From Mucilaginibacter sp. CSA2-8R (GTDB taxonomy: Bacteria; Bacteroidota; Bacteroidia; Sphingobacteriales; Sphingobacteriaceae): a stretch of DNA of 64,000 nt. Shown piece after piece: positions 45,949-55,193 of the stretch (position 1 is the stretch's first letter; every line of letters starts with the position of its first letter). The notes beneath the pieces are model-generated. The model did not search any database, had not been told where the DNA came from, and saw nothing but the letters and a program-made list of their open reading frames with translations. A program made the translations under genes and the position numbers. The stretch is from contig NZ_CP152389.1 in the NCBI RefSeq assembly GCF_038806765.1, forward strand, positions 3,906,001 through 3,970,000, read 5' to 3'.

Positions 45949-47178
45949 TTACTCCACTACAAGCCATTTATTCAACAGGTTATGGGGCGCTTCAAGCACT
46001 ATTTTATAGAAGTTGGACGGCATTTGTTGAACGTCCACTAAGGCATGTCGTTCAGACACTGGAACTTCTGCAAGTAATTTGTATTTATCCAGCCCTCCGG
46101 TTTTAAAGTTATTGGTGGTGGTTACCCATATTTTTACTTTACCTTTTTGATCAAATGCCTTCCAGCTTACATCAATATCACCTTGTATGTAACTCACTCT
46201 TGCATCGGCTACAGATACCGGCCCTATAAACGGGATACTATCTACTTCTTGCGCAACAGGTTTAGAGATGTGTATGTTCATGAACCGGGCTATTGACGGC
46301 ATGATATCTACAATAGCTGGATAGTCGTATTGTGCGTAATTATTCAACGAAGGCTGGTTGGTTACCATCCAGGTGGCGCGCTGCCTGTCAGACTGCCCAC
46401 CGTGGCCCCGGCCGGAATTTTCATCTCGACCATGATCGGTGGTGATCACTAATAGCCAGTCTTCTTTGTATAGCTTCTGGCGATAGCTGATTGCATCATA
46501 AAGCTTACCCATTTGTTTATCCAGCAGCTGCACAGCATTATAAAACTGCGGACTGTCACCATACATATGCCCCATATCATCAGTATACTCTAAGTACACC
46601 CACGACAAATCGGGCGCATCTTTGTGGATGGTTGCAGCAGCCTCAGCTACCACTTTTTCATCAATTTTATGCATAAATTCGTGTTGCTTGTCGTGCTTAA
46701 AATCTACGGTATCCAGCTCATAACCGTCAAAATACCGTTCTACCTCCAGGTTACCGGCAGCCGGCAAGTGGTGGCCTAATAACTTGGTACGGTTATCTAA
46801 CCAGTTTGAAAATATGGCCGTCTTTTTTGTGGGATACTGCGCTTTCAGCAACCTGAAAATGTTTTGATAATTGTAATTAGGCTCTTTAATGGCGTTATCG
46901 GGCACATTATGCTTGTTTACCCAGGTACCAGTTAATAAACTATTATACCCGACGGCCGATATGGTAGGTGTTTGGTTGTAAGTTCCTTTATCACCACCCA
47001 CATGCATGCGGGTATAAGTGCCGTTTTTAACGATGCGTTTGATGTTGGGCAGATCAATCTTTTCGATCACATCTGTAGGGATACCATCGGCGATTACAAA
47101 TACCGTTTTCTTTGAGCGCTGTGCCTGGCTGCTAAGCGTCAGTAGCAATAGACTTATCAATGATATTATTTTTAACAT
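45949..47178 (-). CDS. exported alkaline-phosphatase-superfamily phosphodiesterase (NPP type)
   Basis: The 409-residue protein has signal MLKIISLISLLLLTLSSQAQ. It shows metal site 1 FVIADGIPTDVI (Asp), the nucleophile region TPTISAVGYNSLLTGTW (Thr/Ser), EYTDDMGHMYG (metal ligands Asp and His) and VITTDHGRDENSGRGHGG (Asp-His). This is the type I phosphodiesterase/nucleotide pyrophosphatase pattern. The C-terminal part (about 330-409) is beta-rich. It ends just downstream of the activator site of the next operon and has no such site itself. It may remove phosphate-type substituents, but that is speculative. Confidence 0.82.
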   Translation of the reverse strand: MLKIISLISLLLLTLSSQAQRSKKTVFVIADGIPTDVIEKIDLPNIKRIVKNGTYTRMHVGGDKGTYNQTPTISAVGYNSLLTGTWVNKHNVPDNAIKEPNYNYQNIFRLLKAQYPTKKTAIFSNWLDNRTKLLGHHLPAAGNLEVERYFDGYELDTVDFKHDKQHEFMHKIDEKVVAEAAATIHKDAPDLSWVYLEYTDDMGHMYGDSPQFYNAVQLLDKQMGKLYDAISYRQKLYKEDWLLVITTDHGRDENSGRGHGGQSDRQRATWMVTNQPSLNNYAQYDYPAIVDIMPSIARFMNIHISKPVAQEVDSIPFIGPVSVADARVSYIQGDIDVSWKAFDQKGKVKIWVTTTNNFKTGGLDKYKLLAEVPVSERHALVDVQQMPSNFYKIVLEAPHNLLNKWLVVE

Positions 47179-47683
47179 AGATTAGAGGCCTTTAATAAAA
47201 TAATGATGAGAAACTATGAACCAGTGTTGTCCAGCACCTTGGTGTGATCACTACTATTTAATTTTTTGATAACCCCGGGGGAATACTTCCCCTGCTTGCG
47301 ATTACTATAGACGTCATACTGTCTTGAATGACGTTTGCTTTGTATGGCTTGATGAGACGTCTCTAAATGTCGCTGATCCTTGAATACCTATTCTCTTAAA
47401 AGTAAGATCGCCGGCTTTGTTAAGTCCTTTATACCGCGTGTTGTCTCCGGCTAGCTGGACTACCTTCTTTTGCGTTGTAGCGGCCAGGTCCATCTGCCGG
47501 GCAGAAACCGATCAATACGTAAATTAACATGCTTACTTCGGTTGGATAATTCTCCTGTGCTATAGCTAAATTGATAACAGGTATCAGGTCAATGATACTT
47601 AGTTTATACCTGTTCGGGAAATAGTTTAACCAGCTGCTATGGACAAGTTTATTACTGTTGATGAACACTTCGTTGTTGTATGG
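47179..47683. other. intergenic between aldo/keto reductase and phosphodiesterase genes
   Basis: 505 bp. GGGGAA (47278-47283) with TTCCCC (47287-47292) forms a short hairpin, and ACGTCAT (47311-47317) with ATGACGT (47328-47334) forms a second inverted repeat. GAGACGTCTC at 47354-47363 is a perfect palindrome. A 79-codon frame on minus (47429-47668) begins 16 bp after the reductase stop; its product has no recognisable domain and may be chance. Confidence 0.4.
47429..47668 (-). CDS. possible small ORF of unknown function (doubtful)
   Basis: A 79-codon frame just downstream of the aldo/keto reductase gene. It has a hydrophobic middle (LSIIDLIPVINLAIAQ, SMLIYVLIGF) and a basic, low-complexity-free C-terminus. 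I recognise no family. Its closeness to the upstream stop (16 bp) is the only argument for a real gene; a remnant or chance frame is equally likely. Confidence 0.2.
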   Translation of the reverse strand: MFINSNKLVHSSWLNYFPNRYKLSIIDLIPVINLAIAQENYPTEVSMLIYVLIGFCPADGPGRYNAKEGSPASRRQHAV

Positions 47684-48631
47684 CTATGTCCATTCCGGAA
47701 ATTGGGAGACATTTAAATCTAACGCTGAAATTGCTTTCATTTCAGCGTCGCTAAGCTTAAAATCAAAAATCTTTAAATTCTCAATCATATGCGCTCTTTG
47801 AACAGTTCTGGGTATTGCTACTACACCACGTTGATAATGCCACCTTAAACTTACCTGAGCATTGCTTTTATTGTATTTTTTTCCAATACCAGCCAACGTT
47901 TCATTTGTAAAAAGTCCGTTTCTACCTTCTGCAAATGGTGCCCAAGCTTCCATTTGTACTCCGTTTTTTTTCAAATAATTATATGAATCTGTCTCTTGAA
48001 AAAATGCATGAGTCTCGATTTGATTTATTGCGGGTTTAATTTTTGCCGTTAACATCAGGTCGTCATATTGAGCTGGAGTAAAATTACTGATGCCTATAGC
48101 TTTTATTTTACCCTCCTTGTAAAGCTCTTCCATCATTCTCCACGAACCTTTAAAATCTCCTCTTGGTCGATGAATCAGATACAAATCTAAATAATCCGTA
48201 TCCAGCTTTTTCAGAGAAGTTTCAAAGGCTACTTTTGTTTTTTCATACCCAGAATCATCCACCCAAAGTTTTGAAGTTATGAAAAGTTCATTTCTTTTTA
48301 TGCCACTATCTTTAATTCCGGACCCAACAAATATTTCGTTTCCATATCTGCTCGCCGTGTCAAATAGGCGATACCCTACAGAAATAGCTTCACTGACGGA
48401 ACGTTTACATATGTTATCTTTAAGTGAGTACGTGCCAAAGCCAAGGGTTGGCATAAGCAAACCGTTATTGAGTTTAACGGTTGGGATTGAGCTACTATCT
48501 ATTATGTAGTTTGCAGTACTGTATGCACTATTGCCCAACAAGGGTAATAATATTGCAGAAGCTGCAAATCCTGCACTTCTTTGTAAAAAATCTCGGCGCT
48601 TAATTTGATTTTTTGAGCTCTTAGCTTCCAT
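47684..48631 (-). CDS. aldo/keto reductase with Tat-type signal
   Basis: The 315-residue protein starts with a twin-arginine-like leader (NQIKRRDFLQRSAGFAASAILL), unusual for this family, which is mostly cytoplasmic. The AKR tetrad is visible: Asp and Tyr in LFDTASRYGNE, Lys in FITSKLWVDD, His in YLIHRPRGDF. NADPH-binding elements are IGISNF, NQIETHAFF and VVAIPRTVQRAHMIENL. It reduces sugar or other carbonyls. The C-terminus (SQFPEWT) is short compared with many AKRs, which may affect substrate selection. It is monocistronic by appearance. Confidence 0.85.
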   Translation of the reverse strand: MEAKSSKNQIKRRDFLQRSAGFAASAILLPLLGNSAYSTANYIIDSSSIPTVKLNNGLLMPTLGFGTYSLKDNICKRSVSEAISVGYRLFDTASRYGNEIFVGSGIKDSGIKRNELFITSKLWVDDSGYEKTKVAFETSLKKLDTDYLDLYLIHRPRGDFKGSWRMMEELYKEGKIKAIGISNFTPAQYDDLMLTAKIKPAINQIETHAFFQETDSYNYLKKNGVQMEAWAPFAEGRNGLFTNETLAGIGKKYNKSNAQVSLRWHYQRGVVAIPRTVQRAHMIENLKIFDFKLSDAEMKAISALDLNVSQFPEWT

Positions 48632-49029
48632 ATTATATTTCTAAACTCGGTTTCTATCTTTATGCCTATTTAAAACTCAAGGTTTACTGAGTACTTTGAT
48701 AGGCCTTAACTTCTTTGTGTTTACGACTATGCATTCCTTCGTTGTTGTGGAAAGCTTTAGAATTTAAACAAGCATTTTACCTCCTCCGGCCCCAATAGCC
48801 TGTTAGATAAATTTGCAGCGAAAGCTCTTTATCGTTTGTAAAGAGCTATAATGATATCTGCGATGGTATTTATATTTTATAGCGGGGTCACTAATCAAAT
48901 ATCGCTTATATATCATGAAATATGCTATCTCTTAAATGAATCACTATTAAGTTTAGATCAAATCATAAAACATAAATATTTAAATATCAATATTTTATAA
49001 AAAAAATTATCTACAGACACTTCGGTAAG

Positions 49030-49057
49030 TTGAGACGAATAAGCAAAAATTTGAACA
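49030..49057 (+). promoter_or_regulatory. orphan TTGAGAC-N14-TTGAACA site
   Basis: TTGAGAC (49030-49036), 14 bp GAATAAGCAAAAAT, TTGAACA (49051-49057). Both half-sites and the spacing are perfect, but the TTTG element expected 25-26 bp downstream is absent (GCCT at that position) and no intact gene follows. Probably a relic promoter. Confidence 0.65.
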
Positions 49058-49271
49058 GATGGTTGATTACGCGATGGAATATGCCTTACCGATTATTTCA
49101 TTAACGAGTGTGAAACTTTATCCTGAAAGACATCATTTTTTAGCTCGGTTCAAAGTAGTTAAGTAAATTGTAGAAAGGATGAGCAGTGCCACAATTGAGT
49201 ATGGAAACGCCCTGCTAATTCTTCTATTGAACGGATTTTTTATTTAGGATAACATTCTTTTTACAACCTAA

Positions 49272-49466
49272 TTTTTGGCTGGTTTAGTGAAGTTAAAGGG
49301 AGATGTACTAACGCCCCCTGAATACTTGGGCCACGGCTACATCCGCAGACTATTTTTCGATGCGGAACTTTAGATCACCACACACTACTATGTGCTCAAA
49401 GAGGACCTCATCATCGAACGACAGATATCGGGAATGGAAAATGAACTCGTCACCATTTTTTTATAG
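49272..49466 (+). pseudogene. probable decayed gene fragment (possibly AraC-type regulator)
   Basis: One plus-strand frame reads FLAGLVKLKGDVLTPPEY, then HGYIRRLFFDAEL, a TAG at 49371-49373, then HYYVLKEDLIIERQIS and GMENELVTIFL before another TAG at 49464-49466. The composition is protein-like and continuous across the internal stop. It reminds me of the N-terminal effector part of Bacteroidota AraC-family regulators, but I cannot confirm this. It lacks an intact start and continuation. Confidence 0.35.
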
Positions 49467-50220
49467 CAATGAGCAGGCGCTGAGTATAGCGTTCAATAAT
49501 GAACACGACCTTCAATTTACTAAGCGTAACGAGTCCGCGATACAGGCTGCCGGACATCCACTGCAATATGCAGTGGATTGAAAAATCATGTATGGATTGC
49601 GGATAAACTTTGCGTCTATTGATAGCGTAAGAGCCTTATTTGGCACTCATATTAATTATCTACATTACACGTCAAACGGTTACTAATACCCGGTAAACTA
49701 TGTTGAATTTTGCAGTCATTTACCCTTTCGCCACGAAGTCGCTCAGATAGAGACCAGCAAGTTGAAATTACCTGAAGCGAGGCTGTCGGTTTCCATGCTT
49801 TTTTTGGCCGTCATCTCAAATTTGGGTTTACTGATATTGACGGGTATCTTAAATTCTTTGATCTTCTTTAGGCAGGGTGTGAGACGGCTTGTTAAAGAAG
49901 TAAAACATAATTTACAAACTTATTCAATTCTATATTTGTTCAGCAATTTGATAAATGAATGCATATTCAATATCTACGTCTGACGTTAAGACGCTTATTT
50001 AATTAAAAACGCTTACATCTGAGTAAGTCAACTATAGTCAATCAGTTAAAAACCTGGTGAGCACTAATTTGAAAGGTTTAAAAATATTGTTCAAGAGCGG
50101 CTTTTAAGCCAAAACTTAAATTCCATCCATTATTCCGCACGTGGCAATGTCAACTTATTAACAAGACGCGACTCGGTATGCGTTCATTGATTCAACCGGT
50201 AATTTGCTTAATCAGCAGAA

Positions 50221-51657
50221 TCAAAATTCTATCTTCATAAAAGAAGACTTTGTGGCTGAGCAAACCGAACAGATGTAAGCATCAGTGATCTGGTCAAATC
50301 TTGTACCGGCTGGTATATTATTAAACTCATCTCCATAATGTGGGTCATAGTATGTTTTACAATGCCTGCAACTGTAAATATCACTAGTTAAACCCGTATC
50401 AAATTCTTGATCGTCTTGGGCAGCAGCTACATTCGATTTGCTATTTAGCGCCACATCGTAAAAAATATCACACAGCTTTATTAGTTCTGCTGTTAAAACG
50501 TTACGCTTAACCTTCTTTTTGTGACTTGTATAATCTTTCGAGTTTGGATTGAAGTTGAGCGTGTGCAGCAATTCAAAAGTGCCCGAGGGATGGGCTTTGA
50601 TAATTACGGAACCCATTAAACCGGTTTTAGGCCGTGTTTTTATTACAAAACTCATCCGGTAGGTGCGCAAATCGGCTTCCTCAAACTCACGGACTAATTG
50701 TCGCTTCAGGGCAAGCCCCTCAGCACTGAGGTCTTCTACCTGCCAGTTGAGTTCGTTAGAGGCATGCCTGATGTTGAGGCGGTATTTATCGAGAAGCAGG
50801 CCCCAATCTGCGCGCTGTACCGTTTCAATACCTTTGATGATCAAAGATTTCCATGGAGTAGTGTACAGCTGTCCGATCCTACTTTGGATGCACAGGCTGC
50901 ATGCTTCCTTCAGAAAACTGATGTCAAACAGTTCGTTGCGGCGATATATGCCCAGCCAGTATTTGTTGGTATACTGATTAAAACCTTCATAATAGGGTAA
51001 ATAAAACTCGGGCAGTTGCAGCGGCTCGGCAATTGGTTGGGTTGATACATCGAGATGCTTGGATAGCATTTGGTAAAACAACTGCTCATCCGCATATGGC
51101 TTATCATAAAACAAGCCTTTATGTTGCTGTATCAGCTTTTCAGCAAGCTGGCTCACCAGTGGTATGTCTTCCGAGTAGATAAGTGCAGGCCAGCAATAAA
51201 ATTTACTTGTTTTAGGAAAACGGATATGCCAATACCAGTAATTACTCACCTCCGAACTGATGAAGTTGAAGTTGCCACTAAAAAATGGCACAAAGGTTTG
51301 ATGCCTGTCTACCACATTAATTTTAAGACAAGGTTTATAATTAAACAGATCAAAAATGTCGCGATACACGCCCTCACGTAACCAGCTGTCTTGCGAAAAA
51401 ACACTATCGCATACATAGGAGCTGATAATGTTAGGGTATTCGTCTGCATCCAGTTCATAGTCAGTTCCGGCACGCAGCATGTCGGTTTCCAAGCTTTCGA
51501 GCATGGCGGCATCAACCGTAAAATAAAGTTGCTGCCGGTTGCCAAAACGCACATCAACCGCACCAGCCTCTTCGGCTATAACCAGCATCTCGTACAAATC
51601 GCCTGCTGATACATAACCGCCAGGGAGGTTTATTTTAATGACATGCTGCGTACTCAT
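50221..51657 (-). CDS. siroheme-reductase-like protein with C-terminal rubredoxin domain
   Basis: The 478-residue protein begins with a nitrite/sulfite reductase ferredoxin-like half-domain (INLPGGYVSAGDLYEMLVIAEEAGAV, VRFGNRQQLYFTV). A second similar segment follows further on (KTGLMGSVIIKAHPSGTFELLH region). The four cysteines that bind siroheme/4Fe-4S in real reductases are not seen. The C-terminal 50 residues are rubredoxin: C430-x2-C433 (YSCRHCKTYYDP) and C463-x2-C466 (YICSVCSATKSSF). It overlaps the start of the nitrate reductase gene by 4 bp (ATGA), so it is translationally coupled to it and probably donates electrons or assists the nitrate/nitrite reductases. That role is inferred. 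Confidence 0.82.
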   Translation of the reverse strand: MSTQHVIKINLPGGYVSAGDLYEMLVIAEEAGAVDVRFGNRQQLYFTVDAAMLESLETDMLRAGTDYELDADEYPNIISSYVCDSVFSQDSWLREGVYRDIFDLFNYKPCLKINVVDRHQTFVPFFSGNFNFISSEVSNYWYWHIRFPKTSKFYCWPALIYSEDIPLVSQLAEKLIQQHKGLFYDKPYADEQLFYQMLSKHLDVSTQPIAEPLQLPEFYLPYYEGFNQYTNKYWLGIYRRNELFDISFLKEACSLCIQSRIGQLYTTPWKSLIIKGIETVQRADWGLLLDKYRLNIRHASNELNWQVEDLSAEGLALKRQLVREFEEADLRTYRMSFVIKTRPKTGLMGSVIIKAHPSGTFELLHTLNFNPNSKDYTSHKKKVKRNVLTAELIKLCDIFYDVALNSKSNVAAAQDDQEFDTGLTSDIYSCRHCKTYYDPHYGDEFNNIPAGTRFDQITDAYICSVCSATKSSFMKIEF

Positions 51658-54600
51658 GCGGTTATCTTTTTAAGTTCTACCTCAAGCAGACGCTTCACCT
51701 CGGGGCGGCAAGACCCACAACCCATACCCGCACCTGATGCCGTACACAGGTCTTTTATATTATCGCAGCCCGCGTTTATTTTGTTGAGGATGTTTTGGCT
51801 ACCCACATTGTTACAACTGCATACCAGTTTGCCTAACACCGGACTGGCCTTAGCACCGCTACGTAATAATTGCAGGCGTTTTTCGCTCAGTTCGGTTTTG
51901 TTAGCAATGAGCTCTTTAAATTCCAAAAACTCGCTTTTGTCGCCAATCAGGATAGTGCCTACCAGCTTATCCTGATGAATGATGCATTTTTTATAATAGC
52001 GCTTAGCTTTGTCAATAAACACCACTTCTTCGTATTCAGGATCGTCGGGGCATTCGGGCAGGCCAATACTACACAGGTCAAACCCATGTATTTTGATGAT
52101 GTTCATAAATACGCTGCCCTGGTAGTAGCTGCCTACATTACCGTTCATGTACGCGGCAACAATGGAAGCCTGCTGCTCTGCAGCGGCCGTTATGCCATAC
52201 AGCGTGCCCTTAAACTCAGCAATTTCGCCGATGGCATGAATATCGGGATCACTGGTTTGCAGGCGTTCATTTACGATAACCCCACGTTTGCACTCCAGCC
52301 CGCAATTGCGTGCCAACTCGAGGTTGGGTGTGGTACCTATCGCAATAATCATGGCATCGCAGTTAATTTTACGGCCGCTTGCCAGGCCAACCCCGGTAAG
52401 TTTGTTACGCCCGTAATGCAGCTGAACCTCATCATTATAATAGATATCGCAGCCTTGGTCTACCATTTCTTCGTGAAGCAGCTGGCTGCCCAGCGCATCT
52501 AATTGTCGGTTTAAAAAAGCTGATGTACGCTGAATGATCGTGATTTTTATCCCTATCTCGCGTAGCGAAGCCGCCATTTCTAGGCCCAGCAAACCACCGC
52601 CCACAATAACTACGTGACTATTTTTAGACGTATGCTTCTTAAAGTTATCAGCATCGGTGCGGCTGCGCATCGAAAAAATACCAGGTAACGCTGGCAGATT
52701 GCGCGGCACAGCAGCCCGGCTGCCAGTAGCCATAATTAAAATATCATAAGGTGTTACTACGCCGCGCGAATCGGTTACCTGCTTTTTTTTCCGGTTTACT
52801 TTTTCTACACTTACACCACGTAGCAGGTTTATTTTGTATTGTGGCTCTTCCTCATCCTTCATTTTAACCAACTGGTCCCATTGCTGTTCGCCGCTAATGT
52901 AATCGGGCAGCATTACACGGTTGTAAAACGGAAAATCTTCTTTACTAAAAATAGTAATGCGATCACGCCGGTTTATCTCCCGGTATGATTTTACAAAGCC
53001 ATAAGCCCCTGCTCCCGCCCCGATAATGACGATGCGCTGAAAAGGCTTTTCGTATTTTTGCAGGCTCACCGCACAGTATTTAAAATCGGGTTCTTTAGAT
53101 ACAGGATCGAGTACGTCGTTGGTCAAATTGTTGACCCGGTGCAAATCGTTACCTAATAATTTACCCCAGTGCATGGGTATAAAAAGCACACCTTGCTTAA
53201 TAGAGGAGGTGATTTTGGCTTTTACCTGAACTTCTCCCCTGCGCGATCTCACCATCATTATATCACCGTCTTTTACCTGTAAAGCAAGAGCATCGTGCGG
53301 GTTTACTTCCACAAACGACTCGCTTAAATGCTGGTTCAGCTTGTTTACCTTGCCGGTTTTGCTCATGGTATGCCACTGGTCGCGTATGCGGCCGGTGGTA
53401 AGGATAAAAGGATAGTCGGTATCGGGCAGCTCACTCTTCAGCGCATCGGGCACCGCATGGATGATAGCTTTGCCTGATGGCGTGTAGAATTTTCTATTGA
53501 TGAACAACCGGGGCGTACCCACCGTGCGATTGCGTTTTTTAAAAGGCCATTGTACCGATTTGTGCTCTCTCAATACCTCATAGCTTACGCCCGTAGCCTC
53601 AATATGGGTGTGGGCCGTAAGCCTTACATGTTCGGCATAGATGGCGGCAGTATCTTTAAAGTCAAACCCCCGGTAACCCATTTTTTGTGCAAAGCGGCAA
53701 ATAATTTCAGCATCGGGCAGGGCTTCGCCGGGCGGATCAACTACTTTATGCAGGTAACTGATGCGACGCTCGGAGTTGGTCATGGTGCCTTCTTTTTCGG
53801 CCCAGGCGGCGGCAGGTAAAATCACATCGGCATAGGCCAGTGTTTCGGGCTTATTACTGATTTCCTGCACCACCACAAATTTGGCTTTTTTAAACGCCCG
53901 CTCGACGAGCCGCACATTGGGTAAACTGGTAAGCGGATTGGTGCACATAATCCAAATGGCTTTAAGCTTACCACTTTCCAGCGCTTCAAACATTTCGGTA
54001 GCTGTTAGTCCCGGCTCAGGATTAATGGGCTTGCTGTTCCAAAACTTTTGTACCTCGGCCCGATGCACCGGATTCTTCAAATCGCGATGCGCAGGCAACA
54101 AGTTTGATAAGCCGCCTACCTCGCGCCCACCCATAGCGTTGGGCTGACCGGTTAATGATAGCGGGCCCGAGCCAGGTTTACCAATATGGCCGGTAATAAG
54201 GTTGAGGTTGATGAGGCTCAAATTTTTATTGACACCTACTGAGCTTTGGTTTAGCCCCATGGTCCACATGCTGATAAAACCTTTGGCCTCGCCAATGTAA
54301 GTGGCCGCCAGTTGTATATCGCTTTCGCTTACACCGCAAATCTGTGCGGCTTCGGTAAGGGTGCGTTTAAAAGCCAGTTCGCTGTAGTCAGCAAATCCTT
54401 CGGCATGGTTACGGATGAAATCAATATCAATGTCTCCGTTTTCAATTAGTAACCGGCCTATTGCGTGGTTAAGCGTTATGTCGGTGCCAGGGTTAATTTG
54501 CAGGTGCAGGTCGGCCGCGCTACAGGTATCGGTGGCCCGCGGGTCAACCACTATAATTTTTACGTGAGGATTGGATGCTTTGTGCGCTTCTACCCGTCTC

Positions 54601-55166
54601 CACAAAATAGGATGGCACCAGGCCGGGTTGGCGCCGGTGACCAAAAAGCAATCAGCCAGTTCAATATCATCATAACACACCGGCACGGTATCTTCGCCCA
54701 AAGCTAACTTATAAGCAGCTACCGCGCTGCTCATGCATAAGCGCGAATTAGTATCAATGTTATTACTGCCAATAAACCCTTTCATGAGTTTGTTCACCAC
54801 ATAATATTCCTCAGTTAAACATTGCCCCGAAGCATAAAACGCAACAGAATCCGGCCCGTATTTTTCAATAAAGGTTTTAAAAACAGCAGCGGTTCGTTCT
54901 AAGGCAGCATCCCAGGTTACGCGTTGCAGAGGCATACTCTTATTATAACGCATTTGGGGATAAAGCAGCCGGTCGGTTTTATCGTTTACAGTGTAATGCA
55001 GGTTCAGTCCCTTACTGCACAGCATCCCTTTGTTTACCGGATAATCTTTGTTCCCTTCAACGGTAATGCTGCCGTTTTTTTCCTTTTTCACAATAACACC
55101 ACATCCCACCCCGCAGTAACAGCAGGTTGAGGTGTAGGCTTGATTATGCTTTCCGGGTGTTTGCAT
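51654..55166 (-). CDS. nasA: assimilatory nitrate reductase fused to NAD(P)H-type flavin reductase and [2Fe-2S] domain
   Basis: The 1170-residue fusion protein is cytoplasmic (no signal). Residues 1-60 bind [4Fe-4S]: C15-x2-C18-x3-C22-x27-C50. The molybdopterin catalytic region follows (about 60-560; FLVTGANPAWCHPILW, SLTGQPNAMGGREVGG, QEISNKPETLAYADVILPA), then the dinucleotide-binding domain (about 580-690; ILTTGRIRDQWHTMSKTG). About 715-1060 is a NasB/NirB-like pyridine-nucleotide-disulfide reductase (RIVIIGAGAGAYGFVK, VVIVGGGLLGLEMAASL, IHAIGEIAEF). The end is a BFD-like [2Fe-2S] domain: C1116, C1118, C1150, C1153. The one-piece plan should let it take electrons directly from NAD(P)H. It lies between the transporter gene (27 bp upstream) and the rubredoxin-tailed gene. 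Confidence 0.92.
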   Translation of the reverse strand: MQTPGKHNQAYTSTCCYCGVGCGVIVKKEKNGSITVEGNKDYPVNKGMLCSKGLNLHYTVNDKTDRLLYPQMRYNKSMPLQRVTWDAALERTAAVFKTFIEKYGPDSVAFYASGQCLTEEYYVVNKLMKGFIGSNNIDTNSRLCMSSAVAAYKLALGEDTVPVCYDDIELADCFLVTGANPAWCHPILWRRVEAHKASNPHVKIIVVDPRATDTCSAADLHLQINPGTDITLNHAIGRLLIENGDIDIDFIRNHAEGFADYSELAFKRTLTEAAQICGVSESDIQLAATYIGEAKGFISMWTMGLNQSSVGVNKNLSLINLNLITGHIGKPGSGPLSLTGQPNAMGGREVGGLSNLLPAHRDLKNPVHRAEVQKFWNSKPINPEPGLTATEMFEALESGKLKAIWIMCTNPLTSLPNVRLVERAFKKAKFVVVQEISNKPETLAYADVILPAAAWAEKEGTMTNSERRISYLHKVVDPPGEALPDAEIICRFAQKMGYRGFDFKDTAAIYAEHVRLTAHTHIEATGVSYEVLREHKSVQWPFKKRNRTVGTPRLFINRKFYTPSGKAIIHAVPDALKSELPDTDYPFILTTGRIRDQWHTMSKTGKVNKLNQHLSESFVEVNPHDALALQVKDGDIMMVRSRRGEVQVKAKITSSIKQGVLFIPMHWGKLLGNDLHRVNNLTNDVLDPVSKEPDFKYCAVSLQKYEKPFQRIVIIGAGAGAYGFVKSYREINRRDRITIFSKEDFPFYNRVMLPDYISGEQQWDQLVKMKDEEEPQYKINLLRGVSVEKVNRKKKQVTDSRGVVTPYDILIMATGSRAAVPRNLPALPGIFSMRSRTDADNFKKHTSKNSHVVIVGGGLLGLEMAASLREIGIKITIIQRTSAFLNRQLDALGSQLLHEEMVDQGCDIYYNDEVQLHYGRNKLTGVGLASGRKINCDAMIIAIGTTPNLELARNCGLECKRGVIVNERLQTSDPDIHAIGEIAEFKGTLYGITAAAEQQASIVAAYMNGNVGSYYQGSVFMNIIKIHGFDLCSIGLPECPDDPEYEEVVFIDKAKRYYKKCIIHQDKLVGTILIGDKSEFLEFKELIANKTELSEKRLQLLRSGAKASPVLGKLVCSCNNVGSQNILNKINAGCDNIKDLCTASGAGMGCGSCRPEVKRLLEVELKKITA

Positions 55167-55193
55167 GGGATGAGTTAAACGAGAGGTAGGTAA

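Larger units (their letters stand above)
48632..50220. other. 1.6 kb gene-poor region with orphan regulatory site and gene remnant
   Basis: Strongly A+T-rich around 48900-49010. It contains an activator-type tandem site at 49030-49057 facing right and, about 215 bp beyond it, coding-like peptide segments broken by stops (49272-49466). Two other frames (49360-49581 and 49762-49983, plus) give products without family resemblance. I read this as the decayed remains of a gene once under the same regulator. Confidence 0.4.

Noticed and set aside
47354..47363. Palindrome GAGACGTCTC, resembling the TTGAGAC half-site
   Set aside because: There is no second half-site 21 bp away and no TTTG at the expected distance, so it does not fit the regulon pattern.
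49360..49983. Two plus-strand frames of 73 codons each
   Set aside because: Their products show no domain or signal and the first is out of frame with the more protein-like segments at 49272-49466.
51870..52502. A 210-codon plus-strand frame
   Set aside because: It lies wholly inside the flavin-reductase part of the nitrate reductase gene on the other strand, whose protein is clearly conserved; its own product shows no family pattern.
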